Positions 49,389 through 57,608 of a DNA stretch of 64,000 bases are shown piece after piece. The position numbers and the translations under genes were made by a program. The stretch is taken from positions 62,001-126,000 of the forward strand of contig NZ_JAIMBY010000010.1 of NCBI RefSeq assembly GCF_026191915.1. Reading direction: 5' to 3'. Position 1 is the stretch's first letter; the number at the start of each line of letters is the position of its first letter. This stretch comes from Acidiphilium sp. PA. GTDB taxonomy: Bacteria > Pseudomonadota > Alphaproteobacteria > Acetobacterales > Acetobacteraceae. The notes beneath the pieces were generated by a model. That model saw nothing but the letters and a program-made list of their open reading frames with translations, made no database searches and was not told where the DNA came from.

Positions 49389-50672
49389 TCAGATCCTTTC
49401 GAGCGCCTGCGCCAGATCAGCGATAATATCCGCCTCATGCTCGATCCCGACCGAGAGCCGAATGGTCGCATCGGTCACGCCCGACGCCTCGCGCCGGGCC
49501 TTCGGCACCGAAAAATGCGTCGTCGTCGCGGAATGGCAGATCAGCGTCTCGGTGCCGCCCAGACTGACCGCGAGGCGCAGCAGTTTCAGCGCATCGAGCA
49601 TGCGGAACGCCTCGGCCTCGCCGCCCTTGATGTCGAACACGAAGGTCGAACCCGCGCCCGCGCATTGCCGCTCGAGCGTCGCGCGCGCCGCACTGCCTTC
49701 CGGCAGAAACCCGGCATAGGTCACCCGCGCCACTTTCGGATGATCGCGCAGAAACCGCGCCACGGCGGCGGCGTTGCGGCACGCCCGCTCGGTGCGCAGG
49801 CCCATGGTTTCGAGCGAGCGCAGCAGCAGCCAGCAGCCGTGCGGGTCGAGATGCGTGCCCATCACCGTGCGCATCTTGCGCAACGGCTCGATCAGCGCGA
49901 ACCGGCCGGACACGCTGCCGCCCAGCAGATCGCTGTGCCCGCTCGCGTATTTGGTCAGCGAGGTCATGCACAGATCAGCACCCTGTTCGAGCGGGTTCTG
50001 CAGCAGCGGCCCCATGAACGTGTTGTCGACCGCCACCAGCGGCCGGCTGCCCTGCTGCAATTCGAGCCGCCGGGCGATCCGCGCGATCAGCGCGATATCG
50101 GCAATGCCGGCCAGCGGGTTCGATGGTGTCTCGACCCAGATCATGCCGAGCCGCCCGTGCGCCAGCGCCTGATCGACCGCGCCGGTGATCGACGCCTCAT
50201 CCACCGCATCCGCGATCGCGACCGGTTTCACCCCGTGCGCGGGCGCCATCAGATTGTTCAGCAACCCATCGGTGCCGCCGTAGAGCGGGCTGGTGTGCAC
50301 CACGCTTTCGCCCGGCCGCACCAGCGACAGCAGCGTGGTCGAAATCGCCGCCATGCCGGAATTGAACACCGCACAGGCCTCGGCGCGGTCGAGTGCGGCC
50401 ATCCGGTCCTGCAGCATCTGCATGTTCGGATGATCGAGTCGGGCGTAGATATAGCCTTCATCCGCGCCGGACTGCGGCGCGCGGCCGGCGATGTAGCCCT
50501 CATGCGCGGTCTTCGCGTGCATCGAATCGCGATACACGAAGGTCGAGGTCAGATAGACCGGCGGTTTCGCCGACCCGTGATGCTCGGCCGGATGATACCC
50601 ATGGCCGACCGCGATGGTTTCGGGGTGCCAGGCCTGGTGATCGGGGCCGGCGCCGAGCGGCAGGTCGGCCAT
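49389..50672 (-). CDS. Cys/Met metabolism PLP enzyme (cystathionine gamma-synthase / methionine gamma-lyase family)
   Basis: A 427-residue PLP enzyme, start ATG 50672, 1 bp after the Rieske gene's stop. PLP lysine K241 in CMTSLTKYASGHSDLLGG, LAVDNTFMGPLLQNP-type aspartate in LVAVDNTFMGPLLQNPLE, and VNVLP-type PLP phosphate site YGGTDGLL. The usual YSRxxNPT is changed to YARLDHPNMQ (residues 76-86). The family covers gamma-elimination and gamma-replacement of sulfur amino acids. The altered motif and its place next to a Rieske oxygenase leave the reaction open. Confidence 0.8.
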   Translation of the reverse strand: MADLPLGAGPDHQAWHPETIAVGHGYHPAEHHGSAKPPVYLTSTFVYRDSMHAKTAHEGYIAGRAPQSGADEGYIYARLDHPNMQMLQDRMAALDRAEACAVFNSGMAAISTTLLSLVRPGESVVHTSPLYGGTDGLLNNLMAPAHGVKPVAIADAVDEASITGAVDQALAHGRLGMIWVETPSNPLAGIADIALIARIARRLELQQGSRPLVAVDNTFMGPLLQNPLEQGADLCMTSLTKYASGHSDLLGGSVSGRFALIEPLRKMRTVMGTHLDPHGCWLLLRSLETMGLRTERACRNAAAVARFLRDHPKVARVTYAGFLPEGSAARATLERQCAGAGSTFVFDIKGGEAEAFRMLDALKLLRLAVSLGGTETLICHSATTTHFSVPKARREASGVTDATIRLSVGIEHEADIIADLAQALERI

Positions 50673-50673
50673 G

Positions 50674-51924
50674 TCAGAGCCCGACCAGGGCGGGCCGGCG
50701 CACCGGCGCCGGGTGCGGCACCGCCGCAGCCACGCGGCCGGCATACCAATCGACGAAGCGGATCGCGAGCGATTCCGAACTCTCGCTGTAGGGCCCTGGT
50801 ATATATCCCAGCGAATTCACGCCGCGCTGGTTGTTTTCGACCAGATCGCGGTCCTGCAGATTGGTCTCGTTCCACACGGTGGTCAGATCATCGACCGTGT
50901 AGTCGATCCCTTCCTGCGCGTCCTTGTGCACCAGCCATTTCGCCATCACGATGGTCTCCTCGGGGGCGACCGGCAGGGCGATGAACATGAACACGAAATC
51001 GCCCAGCGCATGACAGAAACTATGCGGCTCCAGCGCCCAGCGCATCGACCCGACATCGCCGCCGTTGACGCTGCACATCGGCTTTTTCACACAGGGTCTG
51101 CCATCGATCGTGATCGACTCGTTGCCCTCGCGCAGCGCGAAGCGCGAGGCCTGCCACCACGCCCCTTCGACCGGCGCGCTGGGCAGGCCCATCGCCTCCA
51201 TCCGCTGCTTGAAATCCAGGATATCGACCCGCTCGGAGCTCAGAAAATTGCCCCGCGCATCGGTCGGGAACGAGACCGACAATTGCGGGTGGCGCGCCGC
51301 GCAGTGATAGCACTCGCGCGCGTTTTCCATCACCAGCTTCCAGTTGCCGCGCTCCACCAGCGTCGCCTGGGCCGCGACCTTGGCGTTCAACAGATCGTGC
51401 GGTGCCAGCATCGGTGCCAGCGCGTCGTGAAACGCGGTGAAATCCGGCGCCTGTTCGGCCAGACACACATAAACCGTGCCGGCGACGGTGCGGACGTGAA
51501 TGGGTTTCAGGCCATGCTGGGATTTATCGAAATCGCGCGGCATCCGCCCGGCCCCGCGCAGCGCGCCGCGATCATCGTACATCCATTGATGATACGGGCA
51601 CATCAGCCGCTCGGCGGTGCCGCAGCCATCCGGCAGGATCTGCGCGCCCCGATGCCGGCACGAATTGAAAAACCCGCGCAACACGCCATCCTGCCCGCGC
51701 AACACCACCACCGGGCTGCGGCCGATCGTGATTGCGAGATAGGCGCCCGGTGCCGCGACCTCGACCTCGAAGCCGACCATCAGCCACGCCTGGCCGAAAA
51801 TCTCGCGCAGATCGAAGTCGAAAATCGCCGGATCGTGGTAGAACGCCCCGGGCAGACTGTGCCCCGGCCGGCGGGTGGCCAAAAGATCGCCGATCTGCGC
51901 GTTGATCGTCTGCTGGTCGAGCAT
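50674..51924 (-). CDS. Rieske [2Fe-2S] oxygenase, glycine-betaine demethylase (GbcA)-like
   Basis: A 416-residue oxygenase alpha subunit. ATG 51924 has GGAGG six bases upstream. Rieske cluster ligands C89, H91, C109, H112 (FNSCRHRGAQ, MCPYHQWMY), mononuclear iron region NARECYHCAARHPQLS with H207 and H212. FDKSQHGLKPIHV is close to glycine-betaine monooxygenase GbcA and to stachydrine demethylases. It would remove a methyl group from glycine betaine to give dimethylglycine and formaldehyde using NAD(P)H electrons. No GbcB-type reductase is in the window. First gene of the minus-strand operon, facing emrE/choXWV. Confidence 0.85.
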   Translation of the reverse strand: MLDQQTINAQIGDLLATRRPGHSLPGAFYHDPAIFDFDLREIFGQAWLMVGFEVEVAAPGAYLAITIGRSPVVVLRGQDGVLRGFFNSCRHRGAQILPDGCGTAERLMCPYHQWMYDDRGALRGAGRMPRDFDKSQHGLKPIHVRTVAGTVYVCLAEQAPDFTAFHDALAPMLAPHDLLNAKVAAQATLVERGNWKLVMENARECYHCAARHPQLSVSFPTDARGNFLSSERVDILDFKQRMEAMGLPSAPVEGAWWQASRFALREGNESITIDGRPCVKKPMCSVNGGDVGSMRWALEPHSFCHALGDFVFMFIALPVAPEETIVMAKWLVHKDAQEGIDYTVDDLTTVWNETNLQDRDLVENNQRGVNSLGYIPGPYSESSESLAIRFVDWYAGRVAAAVPHPAPVRRPALVGL

Positions 51925-52047
51925 GAAGAGCCTCCGAATGCACCCGCAGGTTAGGATTGCCCGGCGCGGGGAGGCAAATTGCATTTGTGCATAAGCCCAT
52001 GTCTTTCTGCGGGCGGCGGCACGGTCGAGGGAAGGGAGCAGGAAGCA

Positions 52048-52080
52048 CTTCTTTTTTGAAAAAAAGAAGCAAAAAACTTT
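52048..52080. repeat. A/T-rich hairpin repeat 6
   Basis: CTTCTTTTTT / AAAAAAAGAAG hairpin (52048-52069) with AAAAAACTTTTT flank, within the divergent region between the Rieske gene and emrE. Confidence 0.75.
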
Positions 52081-52130
52081 TTGGAACCGGGCTTTGGGCG
52101 CCGCAACGGCACGGGACGCGCGAATAGACG

Positions 52131-52164
52131 TTTTTTTGCTTCTTTTTTTTCAAAAAAAGAAGTG
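52131..52164. repeat. A/T-rich hairpin repeat 7
   Basis: CTTCTTTTTTTT / CAAAAAAAGAAG hairpin (52139-52162), inverted relative to repeat 6 with about 55 bp between them. Together they form a larger inverted pair between divergent genes. Confidence 0.75.
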
Positions 52165-52210
52165 CTTACCTTCCCTTTCCCTCATTGACCTCCCAGAGAG
52201 TCGCCCCCCG

Positions 52211-52546
52211 ATGCCATCCCCTTACATCCTCCTCGCCATCGCGATCCTGTTCGAAGTCGCCGGCACTTCGTTTCTGAAGGCGTCGCGCGGCTTCACCCAG
52301 CCGGTAGCCGGGACACTGACGGTTCTGTTCTATGCGGGGGCGTTCTATCTGCTGTCGATCATCGTGCGGCGCGTGCCGGTCGGGGTGGTGTATGCGATCT
52401 GGAGCGGCATGGGCATCGTGCTGATTTCACTGGTCGGCTGGCTGGTGTTCGGCCAGACGCTGAACCTGCCGACCGTGCTGGGGCTGGGTTTGATCATCGC
52501 CGGGGTCGCCATCGTCAATTTCTGGTCGACCGGCCTGCCCCATTAG
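52211..52546 (+). CDS. emrE: EmrE-type small multidrug resistance transporter
   Basis: Four-helix SMR exporter, 111 residues from ATG 52211; the open frame upstream only runs through hairpin repeat 7. The essential membrane glutamate is E15 (LFEVAGTSFLKASRGFTQ), and VYAIWSGMGIVLISLVGW plus a C-terminal STGLPH are very close to E. coli EmrE rather than to the guanidinium (Gdx) subtype. EmrE-type proteins can export quaternary ammonium compounds, which fits its place before a choline importer. RBS AGAGAG is weak. Confidence 0.92.
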   Translation: MPSPYILLAIAILFEVAGTSFLKASRGFTQPVAGTLTVLFYAGAFYLLSIIVRRVPVGVVYAIWSGMGIVLISLVGWLVFGQTLNLPTVLGLGLIIAGVAIVNFWSTGLPH

Positions 52547-52561
52547 GTGCAGGATGGGCGG

Positions 52562-52590
52562 ATGCAAGGGCGATGTCGCTTGCATGCAAG
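52562..52590. promoter_or_regulatory. Operator-like palindrome upstream of choX
   Basis: Perfect 12-bp palindrome CTTGCATGCAAG (52579-52590) with a further ATGCAAG at 52562-52568, giving three alternating half-sites about 120 bp before the choX start. No T-run follows, so a terminator for emrE is less likely. A dimeric repressor or activator site is inferred; BetI- or LacI-like binding cannot be told apart. Confidence 0.5.
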
Positions 52591-52709
52591 ACGCCGTCGA
52601 GCGCAACATGATGCTTAGCGTTACGGCGACCGCACACAGATTGCGGCGTTCCAGGGACAGAAAACCAGCGCGGATTGGTTACGAGAATCTGTGCATCCAG
52701 GAGGCTAAA

Positions 52710-53666
52710 TTGAAAAATCTAACCGTCATCACGGCTTTTGCGTCGATCATGGCAGCGTCATCGTTCGGGGCTGGCATGGCCCGCGCCGCCGAACCCGCTT
52801 CGTGCAAGACCATCACCATGGCAAACATCGGCTGGACCGACAATGCCGTGCAGAACGCGGTGTTCACCGATGTCGCCCAGGCGCTGGGTTACAAGGTCAA
52901 GACCAATCTCTATTCGCTGCAGGTCATGTATGCCGGCATGCAGGACAAGAAGATCGATGTCTTTCTCGACAACTGGACCCCGTCGCAGGACAAGACGACC
53001 GAACCCTATATCAAGCAGAAAGCGATGCAGGTGATCGGGCCTGACCTGACCGATGCGAAATACACGCTGGTGGTGCCGCATTATCTGTATAAGCAGGGCC
53101 TGACCAGTTTTGCCGACATCGCGAAATACGGCAAGCAGCTCGATTACAAGATCTATGGCATCGAGCCGGGGAACGACGGCAACCAGCATATCCTCGCCAT
53201 GATCAAGGCGAACAAGTTCGGTCTCGGCAAGTTCCATCTGGTGCAGTCGAGCGAGGCGGGCATGCTTTCGGAAGTGGCGCGCAAATATCCGAAAAAACGG
53301 GCGATCGTGTTCCTCGGCTGGGAACCCGAGCCGATGAACGTGCAGTTTCACATCGATTATCTTTCCGGCGGCCACGAGTATTTCGGCCCGGATGAAGGCA
53401 AGGCGACGATCTACATCAACACCAAATACGGCTACGCCAAGGAGTGCCCGAATGTCGGCACCCTGCTGCATCACTTCAAACTCACCATCAACGACGAGAA
53501 CGCGATGATGTACGATGTGCAGGTGAAACATCAGGACGCCAACGCCGTCGCGGCCGCGTGGCTGCGCGCCCATCCGGACTGGGTGAAATCCACCCTGGCC
53601 GGCGTGACCACGACCGATGGCAAGCCGGGTGCGCCCGCCGTGATGAGCAAGCTCAAGGCGAGCTGA
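52710..53666 (+). CDS. choX: Choline ABC transporter, periplasmic binding protein ChoX
   Basis: A 318-residue OpuAC/ChoX-family protein with signal peptide (LTVITAFASIMAASS... AARA-type end AGMARAAEP). TTG 52710 is chosen because CCAGGAGG lies 6 bp upstream; the longer ATG frame has no such site. The aromatic box residues known for Sinorhizobium ChoX occur at nearly the same numbers: W42, W89, Y118, W204, with D44 and N155 for the hydroxyl group. This pattern indicates choline binding. With choW and choV it forms the importer feeding betA/betB. Confidence 0.92.
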   Translation: MKNLTVITAFASIMAASSFGAGMARAAEPASCKTITMANIGWTDNAVQNAVFTDVAQALGYKVKTNLYSLQVMYAGMQDKKIDVFLDNWTPSQDKTTEPYIKQKAMQVIGPDLTDAKYTLVVPHYLYKQGLTSFADIAKYGKQLDYKIYGIEPGNDGNQHILAMIKANKFGLGKFHLVQSSEAGMLSEVARKYPKKRAIVFLGWEPEPMNVQFHIDYLSGGHEYFGPDEGKATIYINTKYGYAKECPNVGTLLHHFKLTINDENAMMYDVQVKHQDANAVAAAWLRAHPDWVKSTLAGVTTTDGKPGAPAVMSKLKAS

Positions 53667-53811
53667 TCCCGCCCTTGCCGAACAGATTGCGACCCGCCCC
53701 GGACTGCGCGCGGTTCCATGTGTGCCGTTCATCGCCGTCTCCGGGGCGGGTCGCCGTCGAAGCGCCTAGGCTGAACATGACCGGACACCGGCCCATGCGG
53801 GAGCGATCATC

Positions 53812-54678
53812 ATGACCCTTCTGGCCCATCCCGAGACCTGGATTACCGATCACGCGATACCGGTCGGTACCTGGTCGACCGATTTCGTCAATTTCGTCAA
53901 AAATAATTTCCAGGGTTTTTTCGACGGTCTGTCCAACGTGCTGGGCTTTCTGCTCGATGGCACGACCAGCCTGCTGCACGCGGTCCCGGCGCTGCTGCTG
54001 ATCGTGATCTTTGCCGCCCTGACCTACGCTTTCAAACGATCCTGGCGGATGGCGCTATTCGTTTTCGCCGCGTTGCTGTTCATTCTGAACCAGGGCTATT
54101 GGGATCGCACGCTGGAGACGATTTCCCTGATCGTCTATGCCACGATCGCCTGCATGGCGATTGGCGTGCCCATCGGCATCGCCGCCGCGCACCGGCCGGC
54201 GCTGTACCGCGTGCTGCGCCCGGTACTCGACATGATGCAGACGCTGCCGACCTTCGTGTATCTGATCCCGACGCTGGTGCTGTTCGGCCTCGGCAGCGTG
54301 CCGGGGCTGATTTCCGCCATCGTTTTCGTGGTGCCCACGCCGATCCGGCTGACCTATATCGGCATCAGCAATGTGCCGCGCCCGTTGATCGAGGCCGGGC
54401 AGGCATTCGGCGCGAGCCCGACCGAACTGCTCTGGAAGGTGGAAATTCCCGCCGCGCTGCCGACCATTCTGGCCGGGTTGACGCAGGTGATCATGCTGAG
54501 CCTGTCGATGGTGGTGATCGCAGCACTGGTCGGCGCCGGCGGCCTTGGTGAACCGGTGGTCGAGGCGATGGAGACCGTGCAGATCGGCAAGGGCTTCACC
54601 TCGGGCCTCGCCATCGTGATCGTCGCGGTCATTCTCGACCGGGTGTTCCGGCCGAACAAGGAGAGCAGCAGCGCATGA
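53812..54678 (+). CDS. choW: Choline ABC transporter permease ChoW
   Basis: A 288-residue ProW/OpuAB-type permease: VPALLLIVIFAALTYAFKRS, RPVLDMMQTLPTFVYLIPTL, the EAA-like loop with IEAGQAFGASPTELLWKVEI, and SLSMVVIAALVGAGGLGEPV. The C-terminal tail is RPNKESSSA. It follows choX after 145 bp and overlaps choV by 4 bp. Confidence 0.93.
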   Translation: MTLLAHPETWITDHAIPVGTWSTDFVNFVKNNFQGFFDGLSNVLGFLLDGTTSLLHAVPALLLIVIFAALTYAFKRSWRMALFVFAALLFILNQGYWDRTLETISLIVYATIACMAIGVPIGIAAAHRPALYRVLRPVLDMMQTLPTFVYLIPTLVLFGLGSVPGLISAIVFVVPTPIRLTYIGISNVPRPLIEAGQAFGASPTELLWKVEIPAALPTILAGLTQVIMLSLSMVVIAALVGAGGLGEPVVEAMETVQIGKGFTSGLAIVIVAVILDRVFRPNKESSSA

Positions 54679-55904
54679 GTTTCGCCGCGAAGTTCGAGGC
54701 CGTCGATATCCTGTTTCCCGGCAGCGCCGACCGGGGCGCGCGCGCGCGGATGCAGACCGCGCTCGCCGCGCTCGATGCCGGCAAGACCCGCAACGATATC
54801 ATCGGCTTGACCGGCATCGTGGTCGGTGCGGCGGACGTCAATCTGGAAATCGAGCAAGGCGAGATTTTCGTGCTGATGGGCCTGTCCGGTTCGGGCAAGA
54901 CCACGGTGCTGCGCGCGCTCAACGGGCTGAACACGATCAGCCGCGGCCGCATCACCATCCGCCACGGCGATGAGCTGGTCGATATGAGCAACCCGCCGCC
55001 CGCCACGCTGCGCCGCCTGCGCAACCAGGCGGTCTCGATGGTGTTTCAGCAATTCGCGTTGCTACCCTGGCGCACGGTGCGCCGCAACGTGGAACTCGGC
55101 CTCGAACTGCGCAAGATGAAACCCGCCGAGATGCGTGCCGCCGTCGATCAATGGCTCGATCGCGTCGGGCTGCTGCAATGGGCGGACAAGCACGCGAGCG
55201 AATTGTCGGGCGGGATGCAGCAGCGCGTCGGCCTCGCGCGCGCGCTGGTGACCAACCCCGATATCCTGCTGATGGATGAGCCGTTCTCCGCCCTCGATCC
55301 GCTGATCCGCAACAAGCTGCAGGACGAATTGCTGCAACTGCAGCGCACGGTGCAGAAGACGATCATTTTCGTCACCCACGACCTCGACGAGGCGCTGAAA
55401 ATCGGCAACCGCATCGCGATCATGAAGGATGGCCGGGTGATCCAGGTCGGCAAGCCCGAGGACATCGTGCTCCGTCCGGCGACCGATTACGTCGCGGAAT
55501 TCGTCGCACACATGAACCCGCTCACCGCGATCCGCGCCGCCTCGCTGATGCGCCCGATCGAGGCGTTGCGGGCGGCGGATGGCGTTCACCGCTTCAACGA
55601 CCATCAGGATTACGTGCTGCATCTCGACACGTCCGGCCAGCTCATCGCGCTGCACCGCGATGGCGCGGCGTCGCCGTTTCACCAGCCGCAACCCGGCGTG
55701 CGCTGCCCGCCAGGCAGCACCGGCATCGTCACCGGCCAGCATCTGCTCAAGGACATCGTGGAAATCCGCCAGCAGACCACCCGCCCGGTGCTGGTGGCCG
55801 ATAACGGCCGCATCGTCGGCTGCATCGGCACCACCGAGATCCTCGATGCGCTGACCCAGGCCGGCCGCGCCGATTATCGCGACAACACCGCAGCCCTCAA
55901 CTGA
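54675..55904 (+). CDS. choV: Choline ABC transporter ATP-binding protein ChoV
   Basis: A 409-residue ProV/OpuAA-type ATPase. Walker A MGLSGSGKTTVLRALNGLN, signature ELSGGMQQRVGLARAL, Walker B ILLMDEPFSALDPLIR, and a C-terminal region of about 140 residues of the CBS type ending VLVADNGRIVGCIGTTEIL, as in osmoprotectant transporters. It could sense ionic strength or be purely structural; not decidable here. Confidence 0.94.
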   Translation: MSFAAKFEAVDILFPGSADRGARARMQTALAALDAGKTRNDIIGLTGIVVGAADVNLEIEQGEIFVLMGLSGSGKTTVLRALNGLNTISRGRITIRHGDELVDMSNPPPATLRRLRNQAVSMVFQQFALLPWRTVRRNVELGLELRKMKPAEMRAAVDQWLDRVGLLQWADKHASELSGGMQQRVGLARALVTNPDILLMDEPFSALDPLIRNKLQDELLQLQRTVQKTIIFVTHDLDEALKIGNRIAIMKDGRVIQVGKPEDIVLRPATDYVAEFVAHMNPLTAIRAASLMRPIEALRAADGVHRFNDHQDYVLHLDTSGQLIALHRDGAASPFHQPQPGVRCPPGSTGIVTGQHLLKDIVEIRQQTTRPVLVADNGRIVGCIGTTEILDALTQAGRADYRDNTAALN

Positions 55905-55924
55905 CCCGCAAGGCTAAGCCCAGC

Positions 55925-57379
55925 ATGACATCGCGCCCCCATTTCATCGCCGGACGAGACTGGTCCGCGCCCGGTCCTGCCACGTTCGAGGACCGCAATC
56001 CCGCGACCGGCGCGCTGCTCGCGACGATCGACATCGCGGACGCCGCCGCAATCGATGCCGCGGTGGCCGCCGCCACCGCCGCGCAGCGCGACTGGGCGGC
56101 AACCCCCGCCGCCGCGCGCGGGCGCATTCTGCTGCGCGCCGCCGCCTTGCTGCGCGAAAACCTGCCCGCGCTCGCCCGGCTGGAATCCGAGGACACCGGC
56201 CGGCCGATCAGTGAAACCATCGCGGTCGATGTGATTTCCGGTGCGGAATGCCTTGAATATTTCGGCGGGCTGGCCGGTACCATCGCCGGCGAAGCGGTCG
56301 ATCTGGGCCCAGCCGCATTCGGGTATACCCGGCGCGAGCCGATCGGCGTGGTCGGCGCGATCGGCGCGTGGAACTACCCGCTGCAGATCGCCTGCTGGAA
56401 GGCCGCCCCCGCGCTGGTCTGCGGCAATGCAGTGATTTTCAAACCCGCGCCGCAAACCCCACTGACCGCGCTCGAACTCACGCGCATCTTCCAACAGGCC
56501 GGACTGCCGGATGGGCTGTTCAACGTGGTCAATGGGTTGGGTGACACCGGCCGGCATCTGGTCGAGCATCCCGGCATCGGCAAAATCTCGCTCACCGGAT
56601 CGGTCGCGACCGGCAAGGCCGTCGCTGCCCTCGCGGCCGCCAGCCTCAAGCGCGTCACGCTCGAACTCGGTGGCAAATCCCCCATCATCGTCTGCGACGA
56701 CGCCGATATCGACAGCGCCGTGAACGCCGCCATGCTGGGCAATTTCTACTCCGCCGGCGAAATCTGCTCGAACGGCACCCGCGTGTTTGTTCATCGCAGC
56801 ATCCACGACCGGTTTCTCGACGCGCTCATCGCGAAAACCCGTACCCTCACCATTGGCGATCCGCTCGACCCCGCCACGCAGATCGGCGCCCTGATCTCGC
56901 CGGAGCACATGGCAAAAGTCCTCGGCCACATCGAAGCCGGCAAAGCCGCCGGCGCCCGCCTCGCCACCGGCGGCAATCGGTGCACCGCCGGCGCCCTCGC
57001 CCAGGGGAGCTTCGTCGAACCCACCATCTTTGCCGATTGCACCGATGGCATGAGCATCGCCCAGGAGGAAATCTTCGGCCCCGTGATGGCGGTATTCCCC
57101 TTCGATACCGACGCCGAAGCCATCACGCGGGCCAACGCAACCCAATACGGTCTGTCCGCCGCCGTGTTCACCCCCACACTCGCGCGCGCCCATGCCATGA
57201 TCGCGCAACTCAAAGCCGGCACCTGCTGGATCAACCAATACAACGTCACCCCGGTCGAACTGCCGTTCGGCGGCATGAAACAATCCGGCTACGGCCGCGA
57301 AAACAGCCGCACCGCACTCGACGCCTACACGGAAACCAAATCCGTCTACGTCGCACTCACACCGGTTTTGGGGTTTTGA
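55925..57379 (+). CDS. betB: Betaine aldehyde dehydrogenase
   Basis: A 484-residue NAD(P)-dependent aldehyde dehydrogenase oxidising betaine aldehyde to glycine betaine. Catalytic C281 in GEICSNGTRVFVH, E247 in TLELGGKSPIIV, cofactor site FKPAPQTPLTALELTR, and the SGAECLEYFGGLAGTIAGE stretch typical of BetB. It lies 20 bp after choV. betI is not seen. Foldback repeat C separates it from betA. Confidence 0.94.
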   Translation: MTSRPHFIAGRDWSAPGPATFEDRNPATGALLATIDIADAAAIDAAVAAATAAQRDWAATPAAARGRILLRAAALLRENLPALARLESEDTGRPISETIAVDVISGAECLEYFGGLAGTIAGEAVDLGPAAFGYTRREPIGVVGAIGAWNYPLQIACWKAAPALVCGNAVIFKPAPQTPLTALELTRIFQQAGLPDGLFNVVNGLGDTGRHLVEHPGIGKISLTGSVATGKAVAALAAASLKRVTLELGGKSPIIVCDDADIDSAVNAAMLGNFYSAGEICSNGTRVFVHRSIHDRFLDALIAKTRTLTIGDPLDPATQIGALISPEHMAKVLGHIEAGKAAGARLATGGNRCTAGALAQGSFVEPTIFADCTDGMSIAQEEIFGPVMAVFPFDTDAEAITRANATQYGLSAAVFTPTLARAHAMIAQLKAGTCWINQYNVTPVELPFGGMKQSGYGRENSRTALDAYTETKSVYVALTPVLGF

Positions 57380-57386
57380 TGGCTTA

Positions 57387-57593
57387 CGGAAGGAAGATCA
57401 GGGGGCTTTGCCCCCCGAACCCCCCACTAAGGGCGGAGCCCTTAGAACCCGCTAGTTTTAGGCAAGGGGAGGGCGCTGCCTCGCACTCGTCGCGTGTCTG
57501 GCCAAGACAGCCCTCCCCTTGCCTAAAACTAATGGATTTTAAAGGCTCCGCCTTTAACGGGGTCCAGGGGCAGAGCCCCTGGCCTTCTTCCCG
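57387..57593. repeat. Foldback intergenic repeat, copy C
   Basis: About 207 bp between betB and betA, in the same orientation as copy B and closely alike over the whole central part (TAGTTTTAGGCAAGGGGAGG...CCCTCCCCTTGCCTAAAAC and AAAGGCTCCGCCTTTAACGG). Ends CGGAAGGAAG and CTTCTTCCCG form an imperfect inverted repeat. Just left of copies A and C is the same GATGGCTT. Confidence 0.85.
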
Positions 57594-57608
57594 AAAGGCA
57601 CCAACCCC

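Noticed and set aside
47898-50984. A 1028-codon plus-strand open frame opposite the flavoenzyme and PLP genes
   Set aside because: Arginine/histidine-rich shadow of three well-supported minus-strand genes.
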